From contig CAYPTB010000045.1 of NCBI GenBank assembly GCA_964413535.1, positions 1 to 64,000 on the forward strand: a stretch of 64,000 nucleotides of DNA, written 5' to 3'. How positions within the stretch are numbered: position 1 is the first letter of the stretch; each line of letters opens with the position of its first letter. Source of the DNA: CAYPTB01 sp964413535. Lineage in GTDB: Bacteria; Planctomycetota; UBA1135; GCA-002686595. Position numbers and translations under genes: made by a program. Positions 1-8,261 of this stretch are shown one piece after another. The notes beneath the pieces were generated by a model that worked only from the letters and a program-made list of their open reading frames with translations, was not told the origin of the DNA and did no database searches.

Positions 1-113
1 AGAGCCCCGATGTGGAGCATCTCGAGCGGCAGGATGTCGTAGCTCGTGTACTGGCCCAGGTCCTGATTGACCTGTTGCGACTGGTACAAGACGATCTTCA
101 GCTTGCCTGCCAT
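1..113 (-). CDS. Truncated N-terminus of unrecognised protein
   Basis: Only the first 37 codons lie in the window; the gene runs off the left edge. An ATG at 113 opens a frame without stops that begins MAGKLKIVLYQSQ and continues through a tyrosine- and glutamine-containing stretch to the edge. There is no signal peptide or membrane segment in this part. I do not recognise the family from so short a piece. It is transcribed away from the receiver gene at 606, so the gap between them would hold both promoters. Confidence 0.5.
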   Translation of the reverse strand, partial: MAGKLKIVLYQSQQVNQDLGQYTSYDILPLEMLHIGA

Positions 114-605
114 GGAGATGGTTTCCGAGTGTTCGCAGGTCGCGCGGTCAGCGGCGGCCGAGAGTACCCACGGGGGAGTGTAGCACGGGGTTTTCGACCA
201 CGCGGGGCGCCGGAATGGGCCTCGATCCCCTTTCGAGCTCGCGTTCGAGGTGAAGAAAGCGCGCTCGGATCGAGGTTTCGCCTCCCGTGATGTTCGCCCG
301 TCACGCGGAGCGTGCGGATCTCAAGTCACCCCGGCGCGCCGTCCGAAGCAGCGACAAGGTCCCCCGGGAGCGACTCCACGTTCCGCGTCGGTCGCAATGA
401 TCCATTCGAGACTCTTCCTCGGCGTCGCTGCCGGCGAGCCGCTGCACGCCCTCGTCCGACCGGCTCCGTACGCGAGTCAAGGCGAGCGGCTCCGGATCCG
501 GGCCGACCTCGTGGCGAGCGACGGCGATCTCGCGCGCGTGTCCTCGTGCACCGAGGTCGACGACGTCCGGCTCTCTTCCGCCTCGAGCCGGGAGGCGCGA
601 GCCGC
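114..605. other. Intergenic region, no gene seen
   Basis: This is a 490-base gap between the divergently read genes at 113 and 606. Short open frames exist on both strands, but they overlap each other, are arginine- and proline-rich and resemble no protein I know, as expected by chance at this GC content. No clear hairpin or RNA gene was found. A GGGAGG sequence near 588-593 probably belongs to the ribosome binding site of the gene at 606. Confidence 0.5.
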
Positions 606-1121
606 ATGAGCGCGGGCACCCAACGGGAGACCCGCATCCTCGTGGTCGACGACACGCCGTCGATCCACGATGACTTCGCGAAGATCCTCACCGGCGGATC
701 CGCGTCGGGGACGGGACTCTCGAGCGCCACGCGCGCGCTGCTCGGGCTCCCCGAGGTCGACGTGCGCGAGCGGCCGTATCGCCTCGAGAGCGCGTTCCAG
801 GGCGAGGACGGCTGCCGGCGGGCCGCCGCGGCGCTGGAGGAGAGGGCGCCGTTCCACGTCGCGATCGTCGACATGCGCATGCCGCCCGGCATCAACGGCC
901 TGGAAACCATGCGACGGCTCGCGGAACTCGACCCGGATCTCAGGCTCGTCCTCTGCACCGCCTACTCCGACGTGCCGTTCGACGAGATCGAGGAGGAGTT
1001 CGGTTGTTCCGGGCGCGTGCGCTTGATCAAGAAGCCCGTCGATCCGGACATGCTCCGGGACATGATCGATGAGCTCGCCGCGGAGCAGAACGAGCCGCCG
1101 GGGAACGCGGGCGCGGCGTGA
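606..1121 (+). CDS. Stand-alone receiver-domain response regulator
   Basis: This 171-residue protein consists of little more than one CheY-like receiver domain. The acidic pair lies in RILVVDDTPSIHDDF near residues 9-23. The probable phosphoacceptor is the Asp of AIVDMRMPPG, the conserved Thr lies in LCTAYSD, and the conserved Lys in IKKPVDP. The opening resembles the receiver at the front of large hybrid sensor proteins, but no output domain follows. A spacer of about 35 residues sits between the first strand and the phosphoacceptor region. The ATG at 606 was chosen because the receiver motif starts just behind it and GGGAGG lies upstream. No kinase gene is adjacent, so its partner is unknown. 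Confidence 0.85.
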   Translation: MSAGTQRETRILVVDDTPSIHDDFAKILTGGSASGTGLSSATRALLGLPEVDVRERPYRLESAFQGEDGCRRAAAALEERAPFHVAIVDMRMPPGINGLETMRRLAELDPDLRLVLCTAYSDVPFDEIEEEFGCSGRVRLIKKPVDPDMLRDMIDELAAEQNEPPGNAGAA

Positions 1122-1234
1122 CCGGATCGGCCGTGGTCGGGCGACCGACGTTGCCGCGAGCTGCTACGCTCGCTCGGTGACCGCTGGTCGAAACCCGACC
1201 CGTGGCTCCGCATGCGGAACGTTCGCTGCCAGCG

Positions 1235-2335
1235 CTACTTCGCCACCGCGGCTTCGACGGGACTGGCGGCCGGCAGGAGCGCGCGCACGTTCTCGACCAA
1301 CAGGGCCCGATAGGCGTCCGGCTCTCCGCGATCGAAGGCTTTCACCTCGCCCGCGATGGATCCGCCGCGCAGGAACTCGCCCAGCCCCGCGACCAGCGCG
1401 TCGAGGTCCTGGTCGGGCGGGAAGCTCGCGCGGTCGAACAGGCAGCGCAGCCCGAGACCCATCTTGCCGGCGTTCGGCGCCTTGTCGACGATGTGGGGAG
1501 GGATGATCGCATCGAGGGCGAGCACGCCCTTGAAGAGACCGGGCGATCCGATGCCGACGCTGCACGCGAGCAATCCACCTTGGCCCTCGCCCGCGATCAC
1601 CACGCGACTGCGGTCGAGCTTGCGCTCCTTCTGGAAGGCCGAGACCCCGTCCAACACGGTCTTCTCGTAGGTCCACGAACGCTGCACGTAGGCCTCCAGG
1701 TTGTCGAACCAGCTCATGCCGTTCGCCGGCTCGCCCGCCGTCGGGAACTTGCCCGAAGGCGCGACGAGCGCCATCCCGAGCTCGTCGGCGACCGCCTTCC
1801 AGTGTCCAACGATCACGCTCTCCTTGGTCTGACCTGCGTCGTGCAGCACCACGAGCAGCGGAACCTCGGCCTTCCCCTCCAACGCGTTAGGCACGTACAC
1901 GGCGGGCTTCGCGTAGTACTCCTCGATGAGCTTCTTCCTCGCGGTCATCTTCGCGACGAACTCGGCGAAGCGCGGATCGGAGCGCAGCTTCTCCAAGTCG
2001 GGGTCCGTCTTGCTCGCGAGTTGGAAGTTGTCGTCCTGATTTCCGAAGCCAAGCTCGGCGGCTTTGTCGAGCCACACGAAGGCTTGGTCCACGTCGCCCT
2101 TCATCGAGTACCCGCAGGCGATGTTGTAGGTGCTGGTCGAGTCCGTCGGGACGAGCTCCAGACAACGCTGGAAGGCGGCGATGCCTTCGTCATGGCGACC
2201 GGCCACGAGTGCGTCGTACCCCTTCTTGAACGTCGTCTGATATTCGACCTGCTCCGGCGTCGGCTCCTGCGCGTAAGCGAAGAGGGTAAGAGCCATCCAA
2301 GCAGCGACGGCGCAGAGCTTCGAGAACACGGACAT
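1235..2335 (-). CDS. Secreted TPR / alpha-beta hydrolase-like protein
   Basis: This 366-residue protein starts with a signal peptide (MSVFSKLCAVAAWMALTLF, cut after AYA). Residues about 25-120 are TPR-like (FKKGYDALVAGRHDEGIAAF). From about residue 150 it looks like a feruloyl-esterase or PHB-depolymerase type alpha/beta hydrolase, with VPLLVVLHDAG at the start of the fold. The nucleophile elbow reads VIAGEGQGG, so the usual Gly-x-Ser-x-Gly serine is replaced by glutamate. It is therefore probably not a serine esterase and may bind rather than cleave. A GGAGGA sequence just ahead of the ATG at 2335 supports the start. Confidence 0.75.
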   Translation of the reverse strand: MSVFSKLCAVAAWMALTLFAYAQEPTPEQVEYQTTFKKGYDALVAGRHDEGIAAFQRCLELVPTDSTSTYNIACGYSMKGDVDQAFVWLDKAAELGFGNQDDNFQLASKTDPDLEKLRSDPRFAEFVAKMTARKKLIEEYYAKPAVYVPNALEGKAEVPLLVVLHDAGQTKESVIVGHWKAVADELGMALVAPSGKFPTAGEPANGMSWFDNLEAYVQRSWTYEKTVLDGVSAFQKERKLDRSRVVIAGEGQGGLLACSVGIGSPGLFKGVLALDAIIPPHIVDKAPNAGKMGLGLRCLFDRASFPPDQDLDALVAGLGEFLRGGSIAGEVKAFDRGEPDAYRALLVENVRALLPAASPVEAAVAK

Positions 2336-2463
2336 TTGGTTTCCTCCCGAATCGACCTCTCGTCCGCATGGCTGACTGCCCGCGGACGGCGCCATGTTAC
2401 TGCGGGTCCGCGTCCGCTGGGGTCCGGGCCCGACCTGCACCCGACCGACGGGGGGCCCAGGGC

Positions 2464-2480
2464 GCCGGAATCCTTCCGGC
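2464..2480 (-). terminator. Hairpin downstream of the M16 peptidase gene
   Basis: GCCGGAA at 2464-2470 pairs perfectly with TTCCGGC at 2474-2480 around a three-base loop. It lies about 35 bases past the stop codon of the M16 gene. There is no obvious U-tract, so a terminator role is inferred from position. Confidence 0.4.
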
Positions 2481-2514
2481 CAACCCGATTGCGGGCTCCG
2501 ACGCGATCGCTCGT

Positions 2515-5358
2515 CTAGCGCTGGAACATCTCGCCCACCGGCACGACCTGGATGCGGTCGGGCGCGAGTTTCAGGGGCCAGCTCTGGATGACTTGGTCCT
2601 CCTCCAGGACCTTGGCGGGCTTCTCGAGCTCGCCGTAGTCGATCGGCGAGGGTTCGTCGCTCGCGAGCTGGCGGGCGAGCTCGTCGGCGTGCTCGGTGAC
2701 GATCGCGATGTGCAGGTTCTCGGCCTGGATGGACTTTCGGATCGCGGCGTTCGTCTCGGCGAGCGTGAGCTCGTTCATCATGCGCCGGAAGGTCGCGAGG
2801 TGACCGGGCTGCGGGAGACCGTAGTAGCGGTCGTCGAGCGCATAGCCGAGGCGATCCTCGGTCGTCTCGGCGTAGTGCAGCACGTAGTTCGCGAGGAACT
2901 TGCGCGTGAAGTCGAACTGCTCCTGCGTGAGGCCGTTCTCGGCGAGCTTCTCGACCTCGCGTAGCGCCGCGCGCAGGGCGAAGACCGCTTGCGCCTCCGG
3001 CACCGGCCGGATCCACACCTCGAACAGATGCTTCTGGCGGCCGACGCCCGTGGGCGGTTTCGTGCGTCGGCCGCCGTTCGGATAGGCCTCGATGTAGCTG
3101 TAGTCGCCGTAGTTCATGCCGCGCTTCTCGCGGATCACCTGGTACAGGTGGCTCGACGAGTTGCGGTGCTCGCCGAGCCACGAGTTCGCGACGGCGAGCG
3201 CGTACCACTCGCGGCTGCCGCGCCGCACGTCGATCGGCGCGCCGAACGAGATCGCGGTGGACGGTCCCGGCTTCTGCACGATCGTCACGTGGCGGCCGTT
3301 CACGACCGGCGGAACGGGCGCGGCGGTCGAGACGGGCACGCCGGCCGGCAGGCGCGCGAGATCCGCGAGCAGCCGCGTCGGCAGGCTCTCCTCGTAGGCG
3401 CCGGCGAGCCCGATGACCGCGTTGTCGGCGGTGAAGCGCTCGCTCCAGAAGGCGCGCACGTCGTCGAGCGTGATGGCGCGCAGCGATTCGACGGAGCCCT
3501 GGTCCAGGTGGCCGTAGGGCGTGCCGGCGAACGCGTGCTGGTACAGGGTTGCCTTGCCGAGCTCCTCGTCGGAAGAAAAGCGCAGGTCCTTCTCGATCGC
3601 GTTGATCGCGTTGTCCTTCAGGCGCGCGAAATCGTCCTCGCGGAAGCCGGGCGCGAGCAACGCGTCGACGAAGAGTGGATAGAACGCGCCGACGTTGTCG
3701 CGGTGCGTGGTGCCGGAGACGACGGTCATCTCCTTGTCGGTCGAGACGCCGTAGCCCGCGGCGAGCGGATACAGCGCCGCGAGGATCTCGTCGTAGGCGC
3801 GCGTCTGTGTGCCGCCTTCGGACAGGAGCGTGCCGACGAGCGCCGCGAGGCCCTGCTTGCCCGGCGGATCGTCCTGGCTCCCGACCTTGAACCACACCTT
3901 GAAGGCCACGTTCGGGTCTTGCGGCACGGGCAGGAGCACGGGCGCCTCGGCGCTCGTCGGCGCGGGAATGGACGCGTCCTTCGCGTGCACGACGGCGACC
4001 GTGCTGCGCTCCGGCGTGAGCCAGGTGTTGGCCGCGTCCTGCACGTCCTTGGGAGTGACCGTGTCGAGCGTCGCGTACAGCTCGTCCACGACTTCGATCC
4101 CGCCCGTGAGCGCTACGAGCGATGCGAGGTTCCGGCACACGTCCGAGGGCGTCGAGAGCTGCGTCAGGAAGCCGTACTTCATGCGCGAGCGGATGTCGTC
4201 GAGCGCTTGCTGCGTCGGCGGTGCGCGCCGCAAACCGTCCACCGCGCTCCAGATCTCGCCCTCGACCGCCGCGACGTCCGCCGGATCCTTCACGAACGCG
4301 AAGACGATCCAAAGCCCGGGGTCGCGGCTGTAGCCGAAGAAGGTCCGCAGACTGTCGAGACGCTGCTCGTCCAGCACGAGCTTCTTGTAGAGCGGCGACG
4401 TCTCGCCGAAGACGAGATCGCCCACGAGCGTGCCGGCGAGCATGCGCCGGTCGTCGGGGAGCAGGCGCTCGCCCTTGAACGCGACCGTGAGGATCGGGAG
4501 CGTCTGTCCGTCGAAGGGCACGTCGATGCGCCGCTGCGCCGTCTGCTCCGGCTCCACCGGAACCGCGGGAGCCTCGTAGCCCTTCTTCCAGCCGCCGTAG
4601 TGCTTGCGCACGAGCGCGAGCGTCTGCGCGGGGTCGAAGTCGCCGGCGACGACGAGCACGACGTTCTCCGGCCGGTAGAACCGGTCGAAGAACGTCTTGC
4701 TGTAGGCGAACTGGTTCGGCATGTCGGCGATGTCGGCCTCGAAGCCGAGCGTCGTGTGCTTGTAGGTGTGCACGTCGAACGCCGCGTTCTGCAGCGCCTC
4801 GAACAGCACGTCGAACGGGCTCGTGCGACCCTTGCGGTACTCGCCGTAGACCGCGCCACTCTCGGTCTTGAACGCCGCCTCGTCGTACTCGAGGTTTTGG
4901 AAGCGGTCGGCCTCGATCTCGATCACCGTGGGCAGGTCCTCCGTCGCGATGCCCAGGTGATAAGCCGTGTAGTCGTCCGTCGTGTAGGCGTTCGCGTCCG
5001 CGCCCATGCCGTTGACGATGTTGTCGTAGGCGTCGCCGGGCAGCGTCTTCGTCCCGCGGAACATCACGTGCTCGAAGAAGTGCGCGAATCCCGACACGCC
5101 CTTCTCCACCTCGTCGCGACTCCCCGTGCGCACGATCGACCAGTACGCCGACAGCCCGTTGCTCGGCATCGGCACGAACACGACCTCGAGCCCGTTGTCG
5201 AGCACCGTCGTCTGCGCGGCGTAGGGCAGCACCCCGCCCTCGGCCCCTGGCCCCTTCGAGTCCTGCTCTTCCGAGCTCCCCGGCGAGCGACACGCGCCCG
5301 CGCCGATCAGGAAGGAAGCCGCAGTGAGGAACAGAGCCGCGGTCGAAGGGTGGTGCAT
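2515..5358 (-). CDS. M16 family zinc peptidase, lipoprotein, two-domain
   Basis: This 947-residue protein belongs to the insulinase/pitrilysin (M16) family. Residues 1-23 form a lipoprotein signal ending in LIGAGAC, so Cys23 is the likely lipidated residue. The inverted zinc motif HFFEH lies at 93-97, and Glu173 in VYGEYRKG is at the spacing expected for the third zinc ligand. The C-terminal half (about 480-947) is a second M16 fold without the zinc motif, as in the usual active/inactive pair. The protein should face the periplasm and degrade peptides or small proteins. The ATG at 5358 is placed directly ahead of the signal sequence. Confidence 0.92.
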   Translation of the reverse strand: MHHPSTAALFLTAASFLIGAGACRSPGSSEEQDSKGPGAEGGVLPYAAQTTVLDNGLEVVFVPMPSNGLSAYWSIVRTGSRDEVEKGVSGFAHFFEHVMFRGTKTLPGDAYDNIVNGMGADANAYTTDDYTAYHLGIATEDLPTVIEIEADRFQNLEYDEAAFKTESGAVYGEYRKGRTSPFDVLFEALQNAAFDVHTYKHTTLGFEADIADMPNQFAYSKTFFDRFYRPENVVLVVAGDFDPAQTLALVRKHYGGWKKGYEAPAVPVEPEQTAQRRIDVPFDGQTLPILTVAFKGERLLPDDRRMLAGTLVGDLVFGETSPLYKKLVLDEQRLDSLRTFFGYSRDPGLWIVFAFVKDPADVAAVEGEIWSAVDGLRRAPPTQQALDDIRSRMKYGFLTQLSTPSDVCRNLASLVALTGGIEVVDELYATLDTVTPKDVQDAANTWLTPERSTVAVVHAKDASIPAPTSAEAPVLLPVPQDPNVAFKVWFKVGSQDDPPGKQGLAALVGTLLSEGGTQTRAYDEILAALYPLAAGYGVSTDKEMTVVSGTTHRDNVGAFYPLFVDALLAPGFREDDFARLKDNAINAIEKDLRFSSDEELGKATLYQHAFAGTPYGHLDQGSVESLRAITLDDVRAFWSERFTADNAVIGLAGAYEESLPTRLLADLARLPAGVPVSTAAPVPPVVNGRHVTIVQKPGPSTAISFGAPIDVRRGSREWYALAVANSWLGEHRNSSSHLYQVIREKRGMNYGDYSYIEAYPNGGRRTKPPTGVGRQKHLFEVWIRPVPEAQAVFALRAALREVEKLAENGLTQEQFDFTRKFLANYVLHYAETTEDRLGYALDDRYYGLPQPGHLATFRRMMNELTLAETNAAIRKSIQAENLHIAIVTEHADELARQLASDEPSPIDYGELEKPAKVLEEDQVIQSWPLKLAPDRIQVVPVGEMFQR

Positions 5359-5461
5359 CGTTGGATCTCGCTCCGGAAGTTCGGGGGCGAGAGTCTAGCG
5401 ACGACTCCTCCGGCGCGCCCGGCCAGGCGCACGACGGAAGCGTTGCGACGAGAGAGAGCGG

Positions 5462-5877
5462 TGTGCACGATCGCACGGCCGCCGCGATTCCACGCGCGAT
5501 GTGGACGTCGTCTCGGTCGATCCGACGCTGCGAGACGCTGCACGGCGAGTGGCGAAACGGCTTGGTCTTCCCGATGATTGGCTGAACGGCGGCGCTCGTG
5601 GCGAACGTACGACGCGGAGAAGTGGTTCTCGATGCGCCGGCCTTGATCGTCCGCGCAGTCGCAGGCGAGCAGCTCCTGGCCATGAAGCTGTGCGCGTGGC
5701 GCGACGACCTGGACGTGGACGACGCGCGGTTCAGGAGCCTCACGCACGATCTTCCTCGTGCGCGCGGCGGAGACGCTGCCGCGCCTGCGCAAGCTGTGCG
5801 AGGAGGAGGGGCCCGAGCCGCTTCGACGGCGGGGGATTCTCGCGCCTCCCGAGTTCCTGAGCGCTGCCTGAGCTGCG
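5462..5877 (+). pseudogene. Remnant of a nucleotidyltransferase-like gene (DUF6036/AbiEii type)
   Basis: Two successive frames carry pieces of one recognisable protein. From about 5462 one frame reads HGRRDSTRDVDVVSVDP and then KRLGLPDDWLNGGA, like the substrate-binding and downstream helices of DUF6036/AbiEii-type nucleotidyltransferases. From about 5595 a different frame continues with EVVLDAPALIVRAV and EQLLAMKLCAWRDDLDVDD, the next conserved part of the same family. The join near 5590-5600 therefore needs a frameshift or small deletion. No convincing start is present, and the 3' part to 5877 is open only in a third frame that I cannot assign. It sits alone between the M16 and GST genes, so no cognate antitoxin is seen. 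Confidence 0.6.
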
Positions 5878-5915
5878 GCGGAACCTAGCTTTCGCGAAGT
5901 CCCGTCCAGACGCGA

Positions 5916-6578
5916 TCAGTACGTCGCGAAGACGGGCAGGCGGCGCGCGTCGGCGAGCCAGGCGGCGACGTCGCGTTGCTCGAGGACGGCGTGCAAGTAG
6001 GCCTCCGTGTGCGGCGCTCCCTCGGTCGGGACGCGGAACGAAGTGAGGCGCACGGCGGCGGGAGCGAACAGGATGTCCGCTGCGCACCATTCGCCGAAGA
6101 GGAAGGGGCCGGACGCGCGCTTCTTCGACAGCGCAATCTCCCACAAGCCCAGCATCTCCTGCGCTTCCGCGAGCGCGTCCTTCGACGCGCGCAGGTCCTC
6201 CTTCAGGAAGCACAGGTTGAAAGACATCCCCGCGCGCAAGGCCGCGAAGCCCGAGTGCATGGCCGCGGCGAGCCAGCGCGCGTGTGCACGCGCGGCCTTG
6301 TCGGCCGGCCACATGGCGGGGTGGCGCGGCGGCGGGTAGGCCTCCTCCAGGTACTCCACGATCGCGAGCGAGTCGGGGATCACGATCCCGCCGTCGTGCA
6401 GCACCGGAACCTTGCCGGTCGGCGAGACGCGCTTGCGCTCGCGCCGCTCGCGGTCGTCGCGCAGGACGATCGTCTTCTCCTCGAACGGGAGCTCCTTGTG
6501 TCGCAGCGCGAGCCAACCGCGCATCGACCAGGACGAGACGTTCTTCTCACCGATGTACAGCGTGCGTTCGGCAGCCAT
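5916..6578 (-). CDS. Glutathione S-transferase family protein
   Basis: This 220-residue protein has the thioredoxin-like N-terminal GST domain (TLYIGEKNVSSWSMRGWLAL, then PTGKVPVLHDGG and the substrate-contacting PDSLAIVEYLEE) and an all-helical C-terminal domain. The opening resembles the subgroup in which a Ser of the SSWS motif contacts glutathione. The ATG at 6578 is preferred to an earlier start because the family normally begins two to five residues before TLYIG and a GGGAGA ribosome site sits upstream. The substrate is unknown. The gene lies just downstream of the long palindrome at 6647-6754, which separates it from the PPK2 gene. Confidence 0.88.
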   Translation of the reverse strand: MAAERTLYIGEKNVSSWSMRGWLALRHKELPFEEKTIVLRDDRERRERKRVSPTGKVPVLHDGGIVIPDSLAIVEYLEEAYPPPRHPAMWPADKAARAHARWLAAAMHSGFAALRAGMSFNLCFLKEDLRASKDALAEAQEMLGLWEIALSKKRASGPFLFGEWCAADILFAPAAVRLTSFRVPTEGAPHTEAYLHAVLEQRDVAAWLADARRLPVFATY

Positions 6579-6646
6579 TGGAATCTCCCGCGCCAAGCTC
6601 GGTCGTTCTCCCACCACGCGCTCACGATAGCGGAATCACCGCCCAA

Positions 6647-6754
6647 GGTGAGTACGGTGCCAGTCCAATTCTTCACCTCACCGCGCACAGGTGCTGCGGT
6701 GTGCCGACGTCTTGGGCGGTGAGGTGAAGAATTGGACTGGCAACCGTACTCACC
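6647..6754. repeat. Long inverted repeat, arms 36/37 nt, loop 35 nt
   Basis: The left arm (6647-6682) contains GAGTACGGTGCC followed by AGTCCAATTC and CTTCACCTCACC. The right arm (6718-6754) is its reverse complement except for one extra A. The intervening 35 bases are unrelated to the arms. The element sits between two genes read on the minus strand, and its right edge includes the last bases and stop of the PPK2 gene. As RNA it would form a very stable hairpin able to terminate or protect the upstream message. It shares the core GTACGGTGCC and the architecture of the copy at 53241-53356. Confidence 0.9.
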
Positions 6755-8213
6755 CGCACTCGAGGCGCTCGCAGATCGTGCGCAGGACCTCCACGCGCGC
6801 GAAGCGCTTGTCGTTCGCCGGGACGAGCTTCCAGGGCGCGACGTCCGTGCTCGTGCGCTCGAACATCTCGTTCGCGGCCGCTTCGTACGCGTCCCACTGT
6901 GCGCGGTTGCGCCAGTCGTCCGGCGTGGACTTGTAGGTCTTGTACGCGACTTCCTCGCGGCTCTCGAAGCGACGCAATTGCTCGGCCGCGTCGATCGCGA
7001 GCCAGAGCTTCACGACGACGGCGCCGGCGTCCGCGAGCTCCTCCTCGAACGCGTTGATCTCGGCGAACGCGCGCTTCCATTCGTCGGGCCGCGCGAAGCC
7101 CTCGACGCGCTCGACGAGCACGCGCCCGTACCAGGAGCGGTCGAAGATCGCGACGTCGCCCGAGTGCGGAAGCCGCTGCCAGAAGCGCCACAGGTAGTGG
7201 TGCGCCGCTTCCTCCGGCGTGGGCGCGGCGATCGGGTGCACGCGGAAGAAGCGCGCGTCGAGCGCGCGCGTCACGCGCCGGATGCTGCCGCCCTTCCCCG
7301 CCGCGTCGGGGCCCTCGAAGACGACGACGGCCGAGCGGCGCGCGGCGAGCAGGCCTCGAGCGAGCTTGCCGAGCCGTCCCTGGAGCTCGTGCCGCTCCTC
7401 GTCGTACGCGTGCTCGTCGAGTCGCTGCGACAGGTCGAGCGACGCGAGCGCGTTCGCGCGCGGCGGCGCGGGACGGGCGCTCTTCACGATCGGCGGAGGG
7501 GCCGGGCGCGCGAGGCGTTCCGTGAGCGCCGCGAGCAACCGCTCGCCCATGGCCAGGTCGCGGTGCTCGGCGTCGGAGGCCGCGACGATCTCCCACGGCG
7601 CGTCGCCTGTGCTCGTGCGCCGCACGGCCTCGCCGGCGAGCTCGATCAAATCGTCATAGTGCGCGTGCAGCTCCCAGTCGCGCTTCGTGACGCGCCACGA
7701 CTCGTGCGGGTCGCGCTCGAGCGCCTGGAAGTGCTTCTTCTGCTGCGCCTTCGTGACGTGCAGCCAGAACTTCAGGAGCAGCGTGCCGTCGGCGACGAGC
7801 GTGCGCTCGAAGTCGGCGATGCGGCGCAGGGAGAGGTCGAGCCGGTCGCGGTCGATCTTCTTGTCGCCGTTCGCGAGGCCGCAGTCCGCGTACCACGAGC
7901 CGAGGAAGATCCCGATGCGCCCGTCGGCCGGCAGGCGGCGCCAGAAGCGCCAGTAGGGCGGCCGCGCGCGCTCCTCGTCGCTCGGCTCGCGCAGCGCATG
8001 CGTCTCGAGCCCGCGCGGATCGAGCCACTCGACGAGCCTGTGCAGCAGCTCGCCCTTGCCCGAGCCCTCCGGCCCCGCGATCACGATCACCGCGGCGAAG
8101 TCCGCGCCCTTCAATGCCGTCTGCGCCGCGAGCAACGCCTCGCGCAGCGCCGGCTCGCGCGCCTCGAAGCTGTGCTTGTCGACCTTGTGCTCGAATTCAG
8201 CCGCTTCGAACAT
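6750..8213 (-). CDS. pap: Polyphosphate:AMP phosphotransferase, two-domain PPK2
   Basis: This 487-residue protein has two tandem PPK2 domains, the arrangement known from polyphosphate:AMP phosphotransferase, which makes ADP from AMP and polyphosphate. The N-terminal domain has Walker A GPEGSGKGE near residue 47 but a changed lid motif, GSWYADCG. The C-terminal domain has GPDAAGKGG near residue 298 and an intact DRSWYGR near 357, so catalysis probably rests with the C-terminal copy. The gene stands one gene away from the phosphate-uptake operon, which fits a role in phosphate storage. The stop codon lies inside the palindrome at 6647-6754. Confidence 0.92.
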   Translation of the reverse strand: MFEAAEFEHKVDKHSFEAREPALREALLAAQTALKGADFAAVIVIAGPEGSGKGELLHRLVEWLDPRGLETHALREPSDEERARPPYWRFWRRLPADGRIGIFLGSWYADCGLANGDKKIDRDRLDLSLRRIADFERTLVADGTLLLKFWLHVTKAQQKKHFQALERDPHESWRVTKRDWELHAHYDDLIELAGEAVRRTSTGDAPWEIVAASDAEHRDLAMGERLLAALTERLARPAPPPIVKSARPAPPRANALASLDLSQRLDEHAYDEERHELQGRLGKLARGLLAARRSAVVVFEGPDAAGKGGSIRRVTRALDARFFRVHPIAAPTPEEAAHHYLWRFWQRLPHSGDVAIFDRSWYGRVLVERVEGFARPDEWKRAFAEINAFEEELADAGAVVVKLWLAIDAAEQLRRFESREEVAYKTYKSTPDDWRNRAQWDAYEAAANEMFERTSTDVAPWKLVPANDKRFARVEVLRTICERLECG

Positions 8214-8261
8214 GCCGTCGAATCTCCCGTGAGTCGACGGGTGGGAGCTGCTCGCTCTCTC

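Noticed and set aside
1235..5743. A minus-strand open frame of 1502 codons bridging the TPR-hydrolase and M16 genes
   Set aside because: Only its last 366 codons look like protein, starting at an ATG with a strong ribosome site. The rest lies out of frame over the M16 gene.
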